Below, piece by piece: positions 11,517-19,326 of a stretch of DNA of 24,549 nucleotides. The position numbers were made by a program, and so were the translations under genes. Each line of letters starts with the position of its first letter. Position 1 is the stretch's first letter. A model generated the notes under the pieces. That model was not told the origin of the DNA, did no database searches, and saw only the letters and a program-made list of their open reading frames with translations. The DNA is from a virus: the IMG/VR virus record IMGVR_UViG_3300035698_000945, positions 1 to 24,549 of that record; one strand, 5' to 3'.

Positions 11517-12591
11517 ACCAGACGCTACCCAAGGCAAGGGCGTGTCGGACGATAGCTCCGATACCAAAGACAAACCCGTAGTTGATACTGCTAATCTTGA
11601 TTATATGGAGCAGATAGCAGCTCAAAACGATGCTGCAGACGCTCAAGACGAGGTTGATCAAGCTAAGGAGGACGGCAGAGATCCCGCTCCTTGGGCTACT
11701 GAAGCGCTTAGCGAAGACGCTGAGGAAGACGCTGCGGAAGAAGAAGACGCAGATGAAGAGGAAGACGATAAAGAAGAAGACGATAAAGAAGACGACTCTG
11801 ACGAGGGCGACGATAAGTCTACCCCCGATCAGGAAGTTGAAATAGTTGTCGATGGAGAGAAGCGAATGGTTCCGCTATCTACTTTAGTAGACGCTGGAAC
11901 TCGCACTCTTCAGAAGGAACAGACAGCTGATAAAAGACTGGAGGAAGCAACAGCTCTTTTAAAAGACGCTAAAGAAACCGTCAAGGTACCCGTAAAGGAT
12001 CCTGACGAAACTGCAGCGGAAACCGCAAAACTACGGAAAGAGTACGTGCACGCCGTACAATACGGTACTGAAGAAGAAGCAGTTGCTGCACTGGAAAAAT
12101 GGGAAACTTCTGTAAAAGTCCCGGCGCCCGCCCAGGCTACTGAGACGTTTACAGAAGAAGACGTCATGCGAGTAATTAAGACTAACGATCTAACGTCTAA
12201 GATTAACGCGTCTCCCGAAGAGGGAGGGTTTTCTGACTTGATGACTAACCCCATTTTAAAGGATCAAACTAGCACCCTGGTCGATACTCTGGTCAAAAAT
12301 GGCAAGGGTTCTTATGACTCCTTCGAAACGTATAAAACAGCAGCGCAATCTGTCAGGCTAATCGGATCTACACTAGACCCTGAGTATACGCCGCCCGAGA
12401 TCAAAGAGGTGGTTGCTGATACACTCGAAGGTAAGCGTAAGAAAAAGAAGAAAATTGTGAATCTCAAGACTGCTACCGGCGCCCATTCTAATAAAGAACC
12501 CGATGACGACACAGGTGAAGAGTCTCCCTCTGCCGTCATTGCGGATATGAAGAAACAGCGGGAGCTGGGTGTGGAGTCTGGAAGGAAATAA
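11509..12591 (+). CDS. Capsid scaffolding protein (putative), 360 aa
   Basis: Strongly acidic N-terminal half with a run of E/D blocks (DAEEDAAEEEDADEEEDD near residues 72-89), a central EIVVDGEKRMVPLSTLVDAG segment, and a basic stretch near the C-terminus (GKRKKKKKIV at about 309-318). Acidic, helical proteins with a basic capsid-binding tail, placed directly before the major capsid gene, are typical scaffolds. They guide procapsid assembly and then exit or are cleaved. No protease domain is visible. The call rests on composition and position. Confidence 0.75.
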   Translation: MAKPDATQGKGVSDDSSDTKDKPVVDTANLDYMEQIAAQNDAADAQDEVDQAKEDGRDPAPWATEALSEDAEEDAAEEEDADEEEDDKEEDDKEDDSDEGDDKSTPDQEVEIVVDGEKRMVPLSTLVDAGTRTLQKEQTADKRLEEATALLKDAKETVKVPVKDPDETAAETAKLRKEYVHAVQYGTEEEAVAALEKWETSVKVPAPAQATETFTEEDVMRVIKTNDLTSKINASPEEGGFSDLMTNPILKDQTSTLVDTLVKNGKGSYDSFETYKTAAQSVRLIGSTLDPEYTPPEIKEVVADTLEGKRKKKKKIVNLKTATGAHSNKEPDDDTGEESPSAVIADMKKQRELGVESGRK

Positions 12592-12596
12592 GTAGT

Positions 12597-13541
12597 ATGT
12601 CAGGACAACTCTGGGCAACCAACTCACTCGGTGGTTACATGAGTGCAAAGAAACTTAGCAAGAAATTGCGGTATTCTTTGTTCAACGTCGTGAAGTTTCG
12701 TCAGTTCTGCGACGTGAAAGACGCGAGCCAGCAGGGTAAAAAGAAAGGTGACTTGTTCACTTGGGACGTTTACTCTACTGTCGCCACCGAGGGCACGACT
12801 GTGGCTGAGACCGCAACCATGCCGGAGACCAATTTTACTATCATTCAGGGGACCTTGACCATCACGGAAGCTGGCAACAGCGTGCCGTACACTGGCAAGT
12901 TGGACAATCTGTCTGAACATCCCTTGACCGAAATCATCGATAAAGTCCTGAAACAGGACGCTAAACAGGCCTTAGACGGCCTTGCATACGCTCAGTTTAA
13001 TGCGACTCCCCTGCGCGTTGCGCCGGCGAGTGGTACGAGCACATCGGCTATCACTATTACCACAGACGGTACCTGCACCCTGACAAACACGCTTGCTTTG
13101 AGCAAGACTCACGTCGGCCTTATCGAAGACGCGATGAAAGAACGGAACATTCCGGGCTACATCGCTGACGATTACTACGGTCTGGCGTGGCCCTCAACTC
13201 TTCGTGCCATGAAAACTGAGCTCGAAGGCGTGTATCAGTACACAGTTGAAGGTCTGCAGATGATTAAAAATGGCGAAATCGGACGGTACAACAACATGCG
13301 TTTCGTCGAGCAGACCAACATTGCAAAAGCATCCTGGGCCCAGGCAGACTCTGACTGGGTGTTCTTCATGGGTGGAGACACTGTTGCTGAGGGTATCGCA
13401 GTACCTGAAGAGATGCGCGGAAAAATTCCGACTGATTATGGCCGGTCTAAGGGCATCGCGTGGTACTACCTGGGAGGCTTCGGCCTCGTTCACACCCTCG
13501 CGGCCAACGCGCGGATCATGAAATGGGACAGCGCCGCCTAA
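12597..13541 (+). CDS. Major capsid protein, 314 aa
   Basis: Main shell subunit, by position after the scaffold and by its length. Features of the HK97-fold/P22-like capsid group: an N-terminal arm (LSKKLRYSLFNVVKFRQFCD), an E-loop-like strand region (TEGTTVAETATMPETNFTII) and a helical spine (HPLTEIIDKVLKQDAKQALD). The gene is richer in G and C, especially at third codon positions, than the glycosyltransferase cassette, consistent with heavy expression. GGAAGGAAATAAG precedes the ATG. The call is firm from context; the fold is inferred. Confidence 0.85.
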   Translation: MSGQLWATNSLGGYMSAKKLSKKLRYSLFNVVKFRQFCDVKDASQQGKKKGDLFTWDVYSTVATEGTTVAETATMPETNFTIIQGTLTITEAGNSVPYTGKLDNLSEHPLTEIIDKVLKQDAKQALDGLAYAQFNATPLRVAPASGTSTSAITITTDGTCTLTNTLALSKTHVGLIEDAMKERNIPGYIADDYYGLAWPSTLRAMKTELEGVYQYTVEGLQMIKNGEIGRYNNMRFVEQTNIAKASWAQADSDWVFFMGGDTVAEGIAVPEEMRGKIPTDYGRSKGIAWYYLGGFGLVHTLAANARIMKWDSAA

Positions 13542-13565
13542 GACGGGAAAGGAAGATTACTTAAC

Positions 13566-14018
13566 ATGTCACGATTCTACGATCATCCTTCGTTTAATGG
13601 CGGGGTTCAGAGTGTTGTCATGGGAAAGGCTGCAGACGCTGCAATTGGTTCAGCAGCAGCTGCCGCAGCAGTTCTCGATTCTGTCGACCTCATGAAGAAC
13701 GTCACCATTAAGGACTTCAACCTCTCATGCCTCGTAGGCGCCACTTGCACTGGCACCGGCGGGGTCCCGGGAGAAACCTATGTTCTTACCGTCGGTAAGA
13801 GCGTAGCGGGAACAGGCGCATTCGTAGCCATTGGCACAGCTGCTGTAGGCACAGCGGGCATCGCTAATATGGGCGTTCAGGATGGGTCTGTTACTGAGAC
13901 AAACCTGGATGAAGGGGACTCTTTGCAGTTCCGCCAGGAAGTCGGAACGGCACTGGGCGACAACAGTCTCGTTGCTCGCGCTAACGTCAGCTACGTCGAA
14001 CGTTACGTCAATCCGTAA
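13566..14018 (+). CDS. Possible head decoration protein, 150 aa
   Basis: Immediately downstream of the capsid gene, sharing its G/C-richer codon use, and ended by a strong hairpin. The sequence is alanine/glycine-rich at the N-terminus (AADAAIGSAAAAAAVLDS) and then strand-rich (ETYVLTVGKSVAGTGAFVAI and LVARANVSYVERY), as in a beta-sandwich. A decoration or cement protein is the simplest reading; a head-fibre base or minor capsid protein is possible. There is a GGAAG before the ATG at 13566. No family confirmed. Confidence 0.6.
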   Translation: MSRFYDHPSFNGGVQSVVMGKAADAAIGSAAAAAAVLDSVDLMKNVTIKDFNLSCLVGATCTGTGGVPGETYVLTVGKSVAGTGAFVAIGTAAVGTAGIANMGVQDGSVTETNLDEGDSLQFRQEVGTALGDNSLVARANVSYVERYVNP

Positions 14019-14027
14019 ACAATCAAC

Positions 14028-14049
14028 AGTGGGGGCTTCGGCCCCCACT
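14028..14049 (+). terminator. UUCG-capped hairpin after capsid genes
   Basis: Nine-base arms AGTGGGGGC and GCCCCCACT around a TTCG loop, an exceptionally stable tetraloop class. It lies 10 bases after the decoration-gene stop and 9 bases before the first glycosyltransferase. A poly-U tract is lacking (AAGGAAAG follows), so it may be a partial terminator or an mRNA 3' stabiliser that makes capsid message more abundant than downstream genes. Confidence 0.65.
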
Positions 14050-14058
14050 AAGGAAAGT

Positions 14059-15147
14059 ATGAAGAGAGTATTTATACATAGAGAAGCTGCATACGGAGAT
14101 CATATTCATATGAGCCCCGTTATACGCGCTTTCTTTGAAGAAGACTGCGAAGTTTCTGTACTGTATAATTTTAAAGGTGCTCAGATACACACTCATAATC
14201 CCATGATTACGAATCATGTATTCTTTGAAAGAGGCGCTAAAGACGTTACTCCTAAAAAAATTAACGAGATGAATGCTCTTTTAAAGAAAGCATACGAAGA
14301 GTACGATGTATTTGTAGAACTTCAGAACACTATAGAAGAAGAGTTAATACCTGGAGAACATAGTCCTGAGTACTTTTGGCCTCTTAGATTAAGGCGTGAA
14401 AAGAATTCAGGAATATGTTTTTACGATCAGTCAATGATTAAAGCAGGTCTTACAGACCAGAAGTACATGGGTAAAACTGGAGATATTTTCTTTACTAAAG
14501 AAGAGCATAACTTTGCTTTAGATTACTTAGAACAATTTAAAGATAAGTACATAATCCTCTGGGCAATGAGAGGGTCTATGTTTCAAAAAGCAATGTACCC
14601 TATAACTGAACAGATCTGTAGAGAATTCGTTAAAAAATATCCTAACACAGTTATTATAACTACTGGAGACGTGTTTTGTCAGCAATGGGAATGGGACCAA
14701 GATGAAGTAATTAACTTATCTGGACGAATTCCGTTTAGACAAGCTCTTAATATAGCTAAATATGTAGACATGGTAGTTACGCCTGAGACGGGCTTGGGCA
14801 TTGGCGCGGGTTCAATGTCAGTTCCAAAGATAATGCTGCTAACTGCAGCTAGTCTTACTAACATAGTGGGAAATGACGAGAACGACTACTCTATCCAGTC
14901 CCCAGCTTATTGCTCTCCCTGCTTTAGAGCTATTTATAATACTCGCAACTGCATGTTAAGCGATTATAAAATATCTGTCAGCAACGTAGACTCAGTAGGA
15001 TTTCCTGAGAGAGGCGTTGAAGAACTTACTCGACTTCCCATATGCGTTAATTTTCCTCCTGAATTAGTTTTAGATCAAATGGACACTGTGCGTAACTGCG
15101 GATACGAACGTAACTGGGATAGACCTACTGAAGAGGTTAGCACATGA
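14059..15147 (+). CDS. GT9-like glycosyltransferase (heptosyltransferase-like), 362 aa
   Basis: Resembles GT-B fold heptosyltransferases, which transfer a sugar from a nucleotide donor. The N-terminus has the family's R-x(5)GD opening (residues 8-14, REAAYGD, then HIHMSPVIR); the C-terminal domain has YVDMVVTPETGLGIGAGSM at 235-253, the nucleotide-sugar site motif D-x-VVTPETG. Near the end is a CSPC-x9-C cluster (285-298), repeated in the second GT9-like protein of this cassette. The ATG at 14059 follows AAGGAAAG; the frame also runs upstream, but that part overlaps the decoration gene and the hairpin. It overlaps the methyltransferase gene by ATGA. Acceptor unknown: host surface glycan, virion protein or DNA are all open. 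Confidence 0.75.
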   Translation: MKRVFIHREAAYGDHIHMSPVIRAFFEEDCEVSVLYNFKGAQIHTHNPMITNHVFFERGAKDVTPKKINEMNALLKKAYEEYDVFVELQNTIEEELIPGEHSPEYFWPLRLRREKNSGICFYDQSMIKAGLTDQKYMGKTGDIFFTKEEHNFALDYLEQFKDKYIILWAMRGSMFQKAMYPITEQICREFVKKYPNTVIITTGDVFCQQWEWDQDEVINLSGRIPFRQALNIAKYVDMVVTPETGLGIGAGSMSVPKIMLLTAASLTNIVGNDENDYSIQSPAYCSPCFRAIYNTRNCMLSDYKISVSNVDSVGFPERGVEELTRLPICVNFPPELVLDQMDTVRNCGYERNWDRPTEEVST

Positions 15148-15803
15148 TTTGTTGTGTATGTCATAATAAAATGGTTCATTTGAAAAAAGATCTTTTTAAG
15201 TGCAAGTCGTGTAGTCTTATTTCAAGTAATTTAAAGCCTGACTTAACTTTATACGATAAGTCTTACTATGTAAAATATCAAAGGTATCAACGCTCCGTAG
15301 TAGGAGATCAAATAAGCAAGTTTAGAGTTAACTTTGTAAAACAACTTTGCGGATCTGATCTTTCTATTTTAGACTTTGGTTGCGGGTCTGGCGCATTTTT
15401 AAATGAATGTCGTAACTCTGGAATAGAAGCTAGAGGCTTTGACGTCAATCCTCATTCTCCTTTCTGTGATATAGTTAACGTATTTAATGGTCACAAAGTA
15501 GTTACATTTTGGGATTCATTAGAGCATTTGTCTGACCCCGCTGTAGTCGTAAAAGGTCTTAAGCCTAAATACTTGTTTGTATGCGCTCCATGTACAGACG
15601 ACTTCTTAGGAGACGATCTTACCAGATGGCATCACTACTACCCGGGAGAGCATCTCCATTACTTCAGCTTTTTTAGTTTATCAAGACTATTCAGGGAATG
15701 TGGTTACTACGTAAGTAAATTTTCTAGTGGAGAGTCAAAATATAGAACGTCTGGAGGAGACAAGAACATTATTACTCTTGGGGGTGTACGTGGGACACAT
15801 TAA
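15144..15803 (+). CDS. SAM-dependent methyltransferase with N-terminal zinc ribbon, 219 aa
   Basis: Class I methyltransferase. The N-terminus has two cysteine pairs, CxxC at 3-6 and CKSC at 20-23, a zinc ribbon. Motif I is ILDFGCGSGAFL at 75-86, the motif II acidic residue lies near 100 (GFDVNPH), and a FWDSLEHLSDP block at 122-132 fits the post-motif region. The ribbon-plus-methyltransferase layout with YDKSYYVKYQRY between them is common in sugar- or small-molecule-modifying enzymes from glycan loci. It overlaps both neighbours (ATGA upstream; its end overlaps the ParB-like frame). With two glycosyltransferases nearby, methylation of a sugar or glycan is plausible. Confidence 0.75.
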   Translation: MICCVCHNKMVHLKKDLFKCKSCSLISSNLKPDLTLYDKSYYVKYQRYQRSVVGDQISKFRVNFVKQLCGSDLSILDFGCGSGAFLNECRNSGIEARGFDVNPHSPFCDIVNVFNGHKVVTFWDSLEHLSDPAVVVKGLKPKYLFVCAPCTDDFLGDDLTRWHHYYPGEHLHYFSFFSLSRLFRECGYYVSKFSSGESKYRTSGGDKNIITLGGVRGTH

Positions 15804-16548
15804 AAGAGTACTCGCACTCGGCGAGGTCGATCCAAGAAGCTTAACTGCTGATCACATTTGGACTGATCTGTGTGAGAACATTCATCTGCATATTAGAAAT
15901 ACTCGTATAGAGTTTTCTGAACTAGAGTTTGCGCATTTCAGAGCAGCAATAAACAGTTGTGGAATGGCAGTAGAAAAGATTGCAGAAGAAAAAGACTATC
16001 GTGAAGGTGATCCTAATTTCTTAATTCAGCAGATATTTGATGTGCCTGTTAGGGCAGACAGTGAGTATTTTACAAATAGAGTCTCTATTGAACTTAATCG
16101 CGATAATACTGTACACTTTCATTATCGTGATATTCGTCTTCATTGGAGTCTTCCTGAGTTTAGGAAAATAGCGAGTATGTTTAAAGATTCTTTACGTAAG
16201 TTTCTTGAATTTAAAAAGTTTCCGTATGAAGGTCAGTTTAAAAGACTGAATGCTACTCTTGACATCGATGATGTCCAGCCGTACGACGAGGGTCACAGAC
16301 CCGGAGTTATTGATGAAGAACACAGAAAAGGAATTGAATACGTAAAACAACTTATTAAAGATGGAGAAACAATTAGACCAATTCTTGTAAATTCAGAGGG
16401 TCAGAGACTCGATGGGTTTAAAAGATATATGGCACTTAAAGAACTGGGGTATGAAAAAGTTGACTGCATCATCGATCCGTGGGGAAAGATGGGTGGACAG
16501 CACAACCAAAGCTTTATAGCGGATAAGGGAGAACATCATGCAGAGTAA
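15727..16548 (+). CDS. ParB-like domain protein with internal duplication
   Basis: The C-terminal part (about 205-253 counted from 15727) resembles a ParB/sulfiredoxin-type domain: ETIRPILVNSEGQRLDGFKR then MALKELGYEKVDCII, the I-x-V-x-(D/E)G-x-R-x-(D)G-x-(R)R pattern. Ahead of it two related units appear, NIHLHIRNTRIEFSELEF (51-68) and TVHFHYRDIRLHWSLPEF (128-145), so the N-terminal half looks duplicated. ParB-like domains may bind nucleotides, cut DNA or phosphorylate. Start uncertain: GTG at 15727 lacks a ribosome-binding site and overlaps the methyltransferase by 77 bases; GTG at 15784 or 15790 is equally possible. No ATG occurs before residue 80. It may act on the modification pathway of this cassette. 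Confidence 0.6.
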   Translation: MESQNIERLEETRTLLLLGVYVGHIKRVLALGEVDPRSLTADHIWTDLCENIHLHIRNTRIEFSELEFAHFRAAINSCGMAVEKIAEEKDYREGDPNFLIQQIFDVPVRADSEYFTNRVSIELNRDNTVHFHYRDIRLHWSLPEFRKIASMFKDSLRKFLEFKKFPYEGQFKRLNATLDIDDVQPYDEGHRPGVIDEEHRKGIEYVKQLIKDGETIRPILVNSEGQRLDGFKRYMALKELGYEKVDCIIDPWGKMGGQHNQSFIADKGEHHAE

Positions 16549-16900
16549 AATGCTCGACGAAACAAAGCCGTATGGAGAAACATTCGGAATCTCACAGTAC
16601 AGATATTCACAAGGTGATCTTAAATTTAACGCCTCGAAGATTTGCATCAACCCGCCTGCTCCCACAGCTGCTGAAAAAGCTGCTGCGAAGAGAGCTGAAG
16701 CTGAAGAAAAGCAATCCCTCAAAGAAGCAGCAGTTGCTGAGCGTGAGAAGTGTATTTCAAGAGTGTCTGCTGCAAAGCAGGTCTTCGAAGATCTCCCGCG
16801 GTCTGCATCAGCAGTTGAAAAATCCATAGCCGAAGAAGCTGTTGTAATTGCCGAAGACAACTTCCTGGCTGCCGACGCTGCGTATAAGGAGCTTAAATAA
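16538..16900 (+). CDS. Alanine-rich coiled-coil protein, 120 aa
   Basis: Starts inside the end of the ParB-like gene, with GGGAG before the ATG. The first 40 residues are mixed, with YGETFGISQYRYSQGDLKF. The rest is an alanine/glutamate/lysine-rich helix (PTAAEKAAAKRAEAEEKQSL and on), probably a long coiled coil. No enzyme motif. Its place within the glycosylation cassette may be incidental; it could be a small structural or scaffold-like protein. Function not recognised. Confidence 0.6.
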   Translation: MQSKMLDETKPYGETFGISQYRYSQGDLKFNASKICINPPAPTAAEKAAAKRAEAEEKQSLKEAAVAEREKCISRVSAAKQVFEDLPRSASAVEKSIAEEAVVIAEDNFLAADAAYKELK

Positions 16901-16901
16901 A

Positions 16902-18272
16902 ATGAATGAGTTCAAATTCGACATGGTCCCGTATACACGCGGTGTCGGAATTGAACTGTCGCCTGATGAAGATAAGCTGTTTCCTCATTTCATTAAGTGG
17001 AGTGAGGAAGCAGTCCCTTTGATCAGGCCGCAGTCTCTCGATTTCGTCTATTATAAGGTAGACAAAGACAGCGATATCGACATTAAGAATCTTTTAAATC
17101 TGATAAAACAGGGCGGACACTTTAACATTGTTCTTCCCCCATCGTATCCTATGTCTCTTATAGGCGCAGCTTTATCTGAGTATCGTATTCAAGAGAGAAC
17201 TCAGTACGATGAAGTTGTTTACTACTCATTTAAGCGCCCGGGCGGCGCAGACTACGGGAGAATTCCATCAGGAGAAAAGACATGTGCAGTTATGCGGTAC
17301 GGGGGCATTGGCGATATGATGATGTCTTCATGTGTCTTCCCTGAGTTAAAGAAGCAGGGATACCACGTTACTTTATTCACGCATGATAACAGCTATGAAA
17401 CTGTAAAGTTAGATCCTAACATAGACAGATTTATACTTCAAACGTCAGGACAAGTTCCTGCTTACGATTTTAGAAATTTCTGTTTTCATACGTCTATGAA
17501 GTACGATAAGTTTATTAACTTGTCAGAATCAATAGAAGGCACTCTTCTAGCTCTCCCTGATAGAGTTAGCTACTACTGGCCAAAAGCAATTCGTCATGAA
17601 CAAATGAATAAGTGCTACTACAGCATGACAGCCAAGATCTCTGAAGTACCCTTAAACTTATGTGGAAAGTTCTACGCGTCTCAAAAAGAAAAAGTGCTAG
17701 CTAAGAAAAGATACGATAAAATGTCGGGTCCAGTTATTTTGTGGGTTATGTCAGGATCCGCATTACATAAAATGTGGCCATGGCAAGATCAAGCAATTGC
17801 TAGAGTTTTACTCCAGCACCCTACTGCGACTATCGTTCTTATGGGAGACGCAGCCTCGTCTCTTTTAGAACAAGGATGGCAAAATGAGCCTAGAGTAAAA
17901 TGCAAGGGCGGAAAGTGGTCAATACGAGATACAATGGCATTTTGCAGCGTTGTAGATCTAATTGTAACTCCTGAAACGGGCGTAGCACTTTCAGTACAGT
18001 TTCAAGATGTTCCTAAAATACTGCTTCATTCTCATTCGTCAGTTGATAACTACGCATACGCCTGGAAAAACTGCATATCGTTAACTCCTGTTGATTGTGA
18101 ATGCTACCCTTGCCATCAAATGCACTACAGCTTTGAGCATTGCTCAATAGTGGAAATTAGTAATGAAGACGGTCCTGAAACTGCAGAGTTTGCTGAATGC
18201 CAGGTTAACATTTCTGCGGACGCTGTATCAGCAGCTATTAACAAGGTACTTAATGAAAAAACTACTACGTGA
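16902..18272 (+). CDS. Degenerate methyltransferase-like domain fused to GT9-like glycosyltransferase
   Basis: Two-part protein of 456 aa. Residues 1-110 look like a decayed class I methyltransferase: YTRGVGIELSPDEDKLFPHF at 11-30 matches the common YTRGxGIDLGxGxxKxFPHF opening but has lost the glycine-rich GCG loop, and LDFVYY plus LIKQGGHFNIVLPP at 46-80 fit the later strands. Residues 127-456 are GT9-like: AVMRYGGIGDMMMSS at 129-143, VVDLIVTPETGVALS at 350-364. A CYPC-x9-C cluster (401-414) matches the one in the first enzyme. ATG at 16902 follows AAGGAG at about 10 bases. It overlaps the next gene by 20 bases. Probable glycosyltransferase; the first part may be structural or binding. Confidence 0.7.
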   Translation: MNEFKFDMVPYTRGVGIELSPDEDKLFPHFIKWSEEAVPLIRPQSLDFVYYKVDKDSDIDIKNLLNLIKQGGHFNIVLPPSYPMSLIGAALSEYRIQERTQYDEVVYYSFKRPGGADYGRIPSGEKTCAVMRYGGIGDMMMSSCVFPELKKQGYHVTLFTHDNSYETVKLDPNIDRFILQTSGQVPAYDFRNFCFHTSMKYDKFINLSESIEGTLLALPDRVSYYWPKAIRHEQMNKCYYSMTAKISEVPLNLCGKFYASQKEKVLAKKRYDKMSGPVILWVMSGSALHKMWPWQDQAIARVLLQHPTATIVLMGDAASSLLEQGWQNEPRVKCKGGKWSIRDTMAFCSVVDLIVTPETGVALSVQFQDVPKILLHSHSSVDNYAYAWKNCISLTPVDCECYPCHQMHYSFEHCSIVEISNEDGPETAEFAECQVNISADAVSAAINKVLNEKTTT

Positions 18273-18582
18273 CAACCCATCGACTGTAATTCAAACTATA
18301 GGAATGCTGCTAGTTCTCGCAATGGGGTACGGAATTTTTACTCAAAGAATCTGTGCTGTTGAAGCGTTGGCTGAAGACAACAAAACAGAAATTCATATAA
18401 ATAAAAATGATAGTATAAGAGTTAGAGAACTTATTATACCCGAATTCAGACAACTTCAAACAAGAACAGACAAGTTAGAAGAAAACTATAAAGATATTAA
18501 AGAGGGTCAAATAGCTTCAATTTTAAAGTTTGACACTAAAACTGATGAACTTAAAGATCTTATAATCAATATGCATAAATAA
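18253..18582 (+). CDS. Membrane-anchored coiled-coil protein, 109 aa
   Basis: A basic N-terminus (MKKLLRDNPSTV) is followed by one hydrophobic segment (IQTIGMLLVLAMGYGIF, about 14-30) and then a long charged helix (EFRQLQTRTDKLEENYKDIK and more). This is the shape of an inner-membrane spanin or a small holin-like/anchor protein, but the position between a glycosyltransferase and a tail gene is not a typical lysis cassette and no endolysin is near. The ATG at 18253, preceded by AAGGT, lies inside the end of the glycosyltransferase gene; an earlier in-frame start would overlap it even more. Confidence 0.6.
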   Translation: MKKLLRDNPSTVIQTIGMLLVLAMGYGIFTQRICAVEALAEDNKTEIHINKNDSIRVRELIIPEFRQLQTRTDKLEENYKDIKEGQIASILKFDTKTDELKDLIINMHK

Positions 18583-18591
18583 GGATAACTC

Positions 18592-19326
18592 ATGTCTACT
18601 TCGGGATCAGTCGACTTTAGCGTATCGGGCGGGGACATAGTAAAAGCTTCGTATAGAATCGTGTACAACGTAGGTTCTGACTACACGCTAGAACCCGCGG
18701 AACTCGTTGATGGTCTTCAGGCTCTCAACATGCTCGTTAAGAACTTGATGGGACCTCCGAACTTTTTAATGAAAGGTGTTAAAACCTGGCAGAAAGAAAG
18801 AATCAGTATTGATCTTAAAGAACAGATAGAACTGTCGCTAAAGCCCTCAGGCGGCGACGAAGACATGACTGTTCCTGTTAAGATATTAGACATCAACTAC
18901 AAGATCACAGAGTCAAGTACTGAAACTCCTCTTGTTGAGATGCTGTATCCTGAGTATAAAGCTATCGCTGATAAGACAGCTACAGGGATTCCCACTAAGT
19001 ATAACTACGAACGACGCCTTGATGAGGGTCTTCTTAGATTTAATGTTGTACCGACAGCTGAAATCGTAGCTGCTGTAGACACAGTTGAACTTACGTACTT
19101 AAAGAAACTTGAGGACTTTGACGCTCAGACAGACGACCCGTACTTCCCTCAAGAATGGTACAGACCTCTGAAGTGGATACTGGCTGTTGAGATGCATCCT
19201 GAAGCGGGTAAGAAGATGCCGGCCTCTGTCGCAGCTCTCGCTAATCAAGCAGTAGAGACTGCTAATAAGTTTGACAATGAAAACGTTGTCATGTGCTTTG
19301 AGCCCAATAACCCGGAGATGCAGTAA
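18592..19326 (+). CDS. Tail adaptor protein, T7 gp11 / P22 gp4-like, 244 aa
   Basis: Placed where podoviruses encode the ring that joins portal to tail tube. Typical features: LVDGLQALNMLVKNLMGP near residues 42-59 (alpha-helical core) and DDPYFPQEWYRPLKWILAVE at 181-200, close to the conserved P-x-EW-x-x-(A/P)L block of these adaptors. AAGGAT precedes the ATG, and its stop overlaps the next gene (TAATG), which looks like P22 gp10. The pair therefore forms the tail-hub module. Remote homology judged from motifs; a plain hypothetical tail protein is the fallback. Confidence 0.7.
   Translation: MSTSGSVDFSVSGGDIVKASYRIVYNVGSDYTLEPAELVDGLQALNMLVKNLMGPPNFLMKGVKTWQKERISIDLKEQIELSLKPSGGDEDMTVPVKILDINYKITESSTETPLVEMLYPEYKAIADKTATGIPTKYNYERRLDEGLLRFNVVPTAEIVAAVDTVELTYLKKLEDFDAQTDDPYFPQEWYRPLKWILAVEMHPEAGKKMPASVAALANQAVETANKFDNENVVMCFEPNNPEMQ

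Noticed and set aside
11910-12254. Long minus-strand frame opposite the scaffold gene
   Set aside because: It lies entirely within the acidic coding region on the other strand and is a by-product of its codon bias; no ribosome-binding site or neighbour supports it.
13882-14058. Upstream extension of the first glycosyltransferase
   Set aside because: It overlaps the decoration gene and the UUCG hairpin; AAGGAAAG before ATG 14059 gives a much better start.
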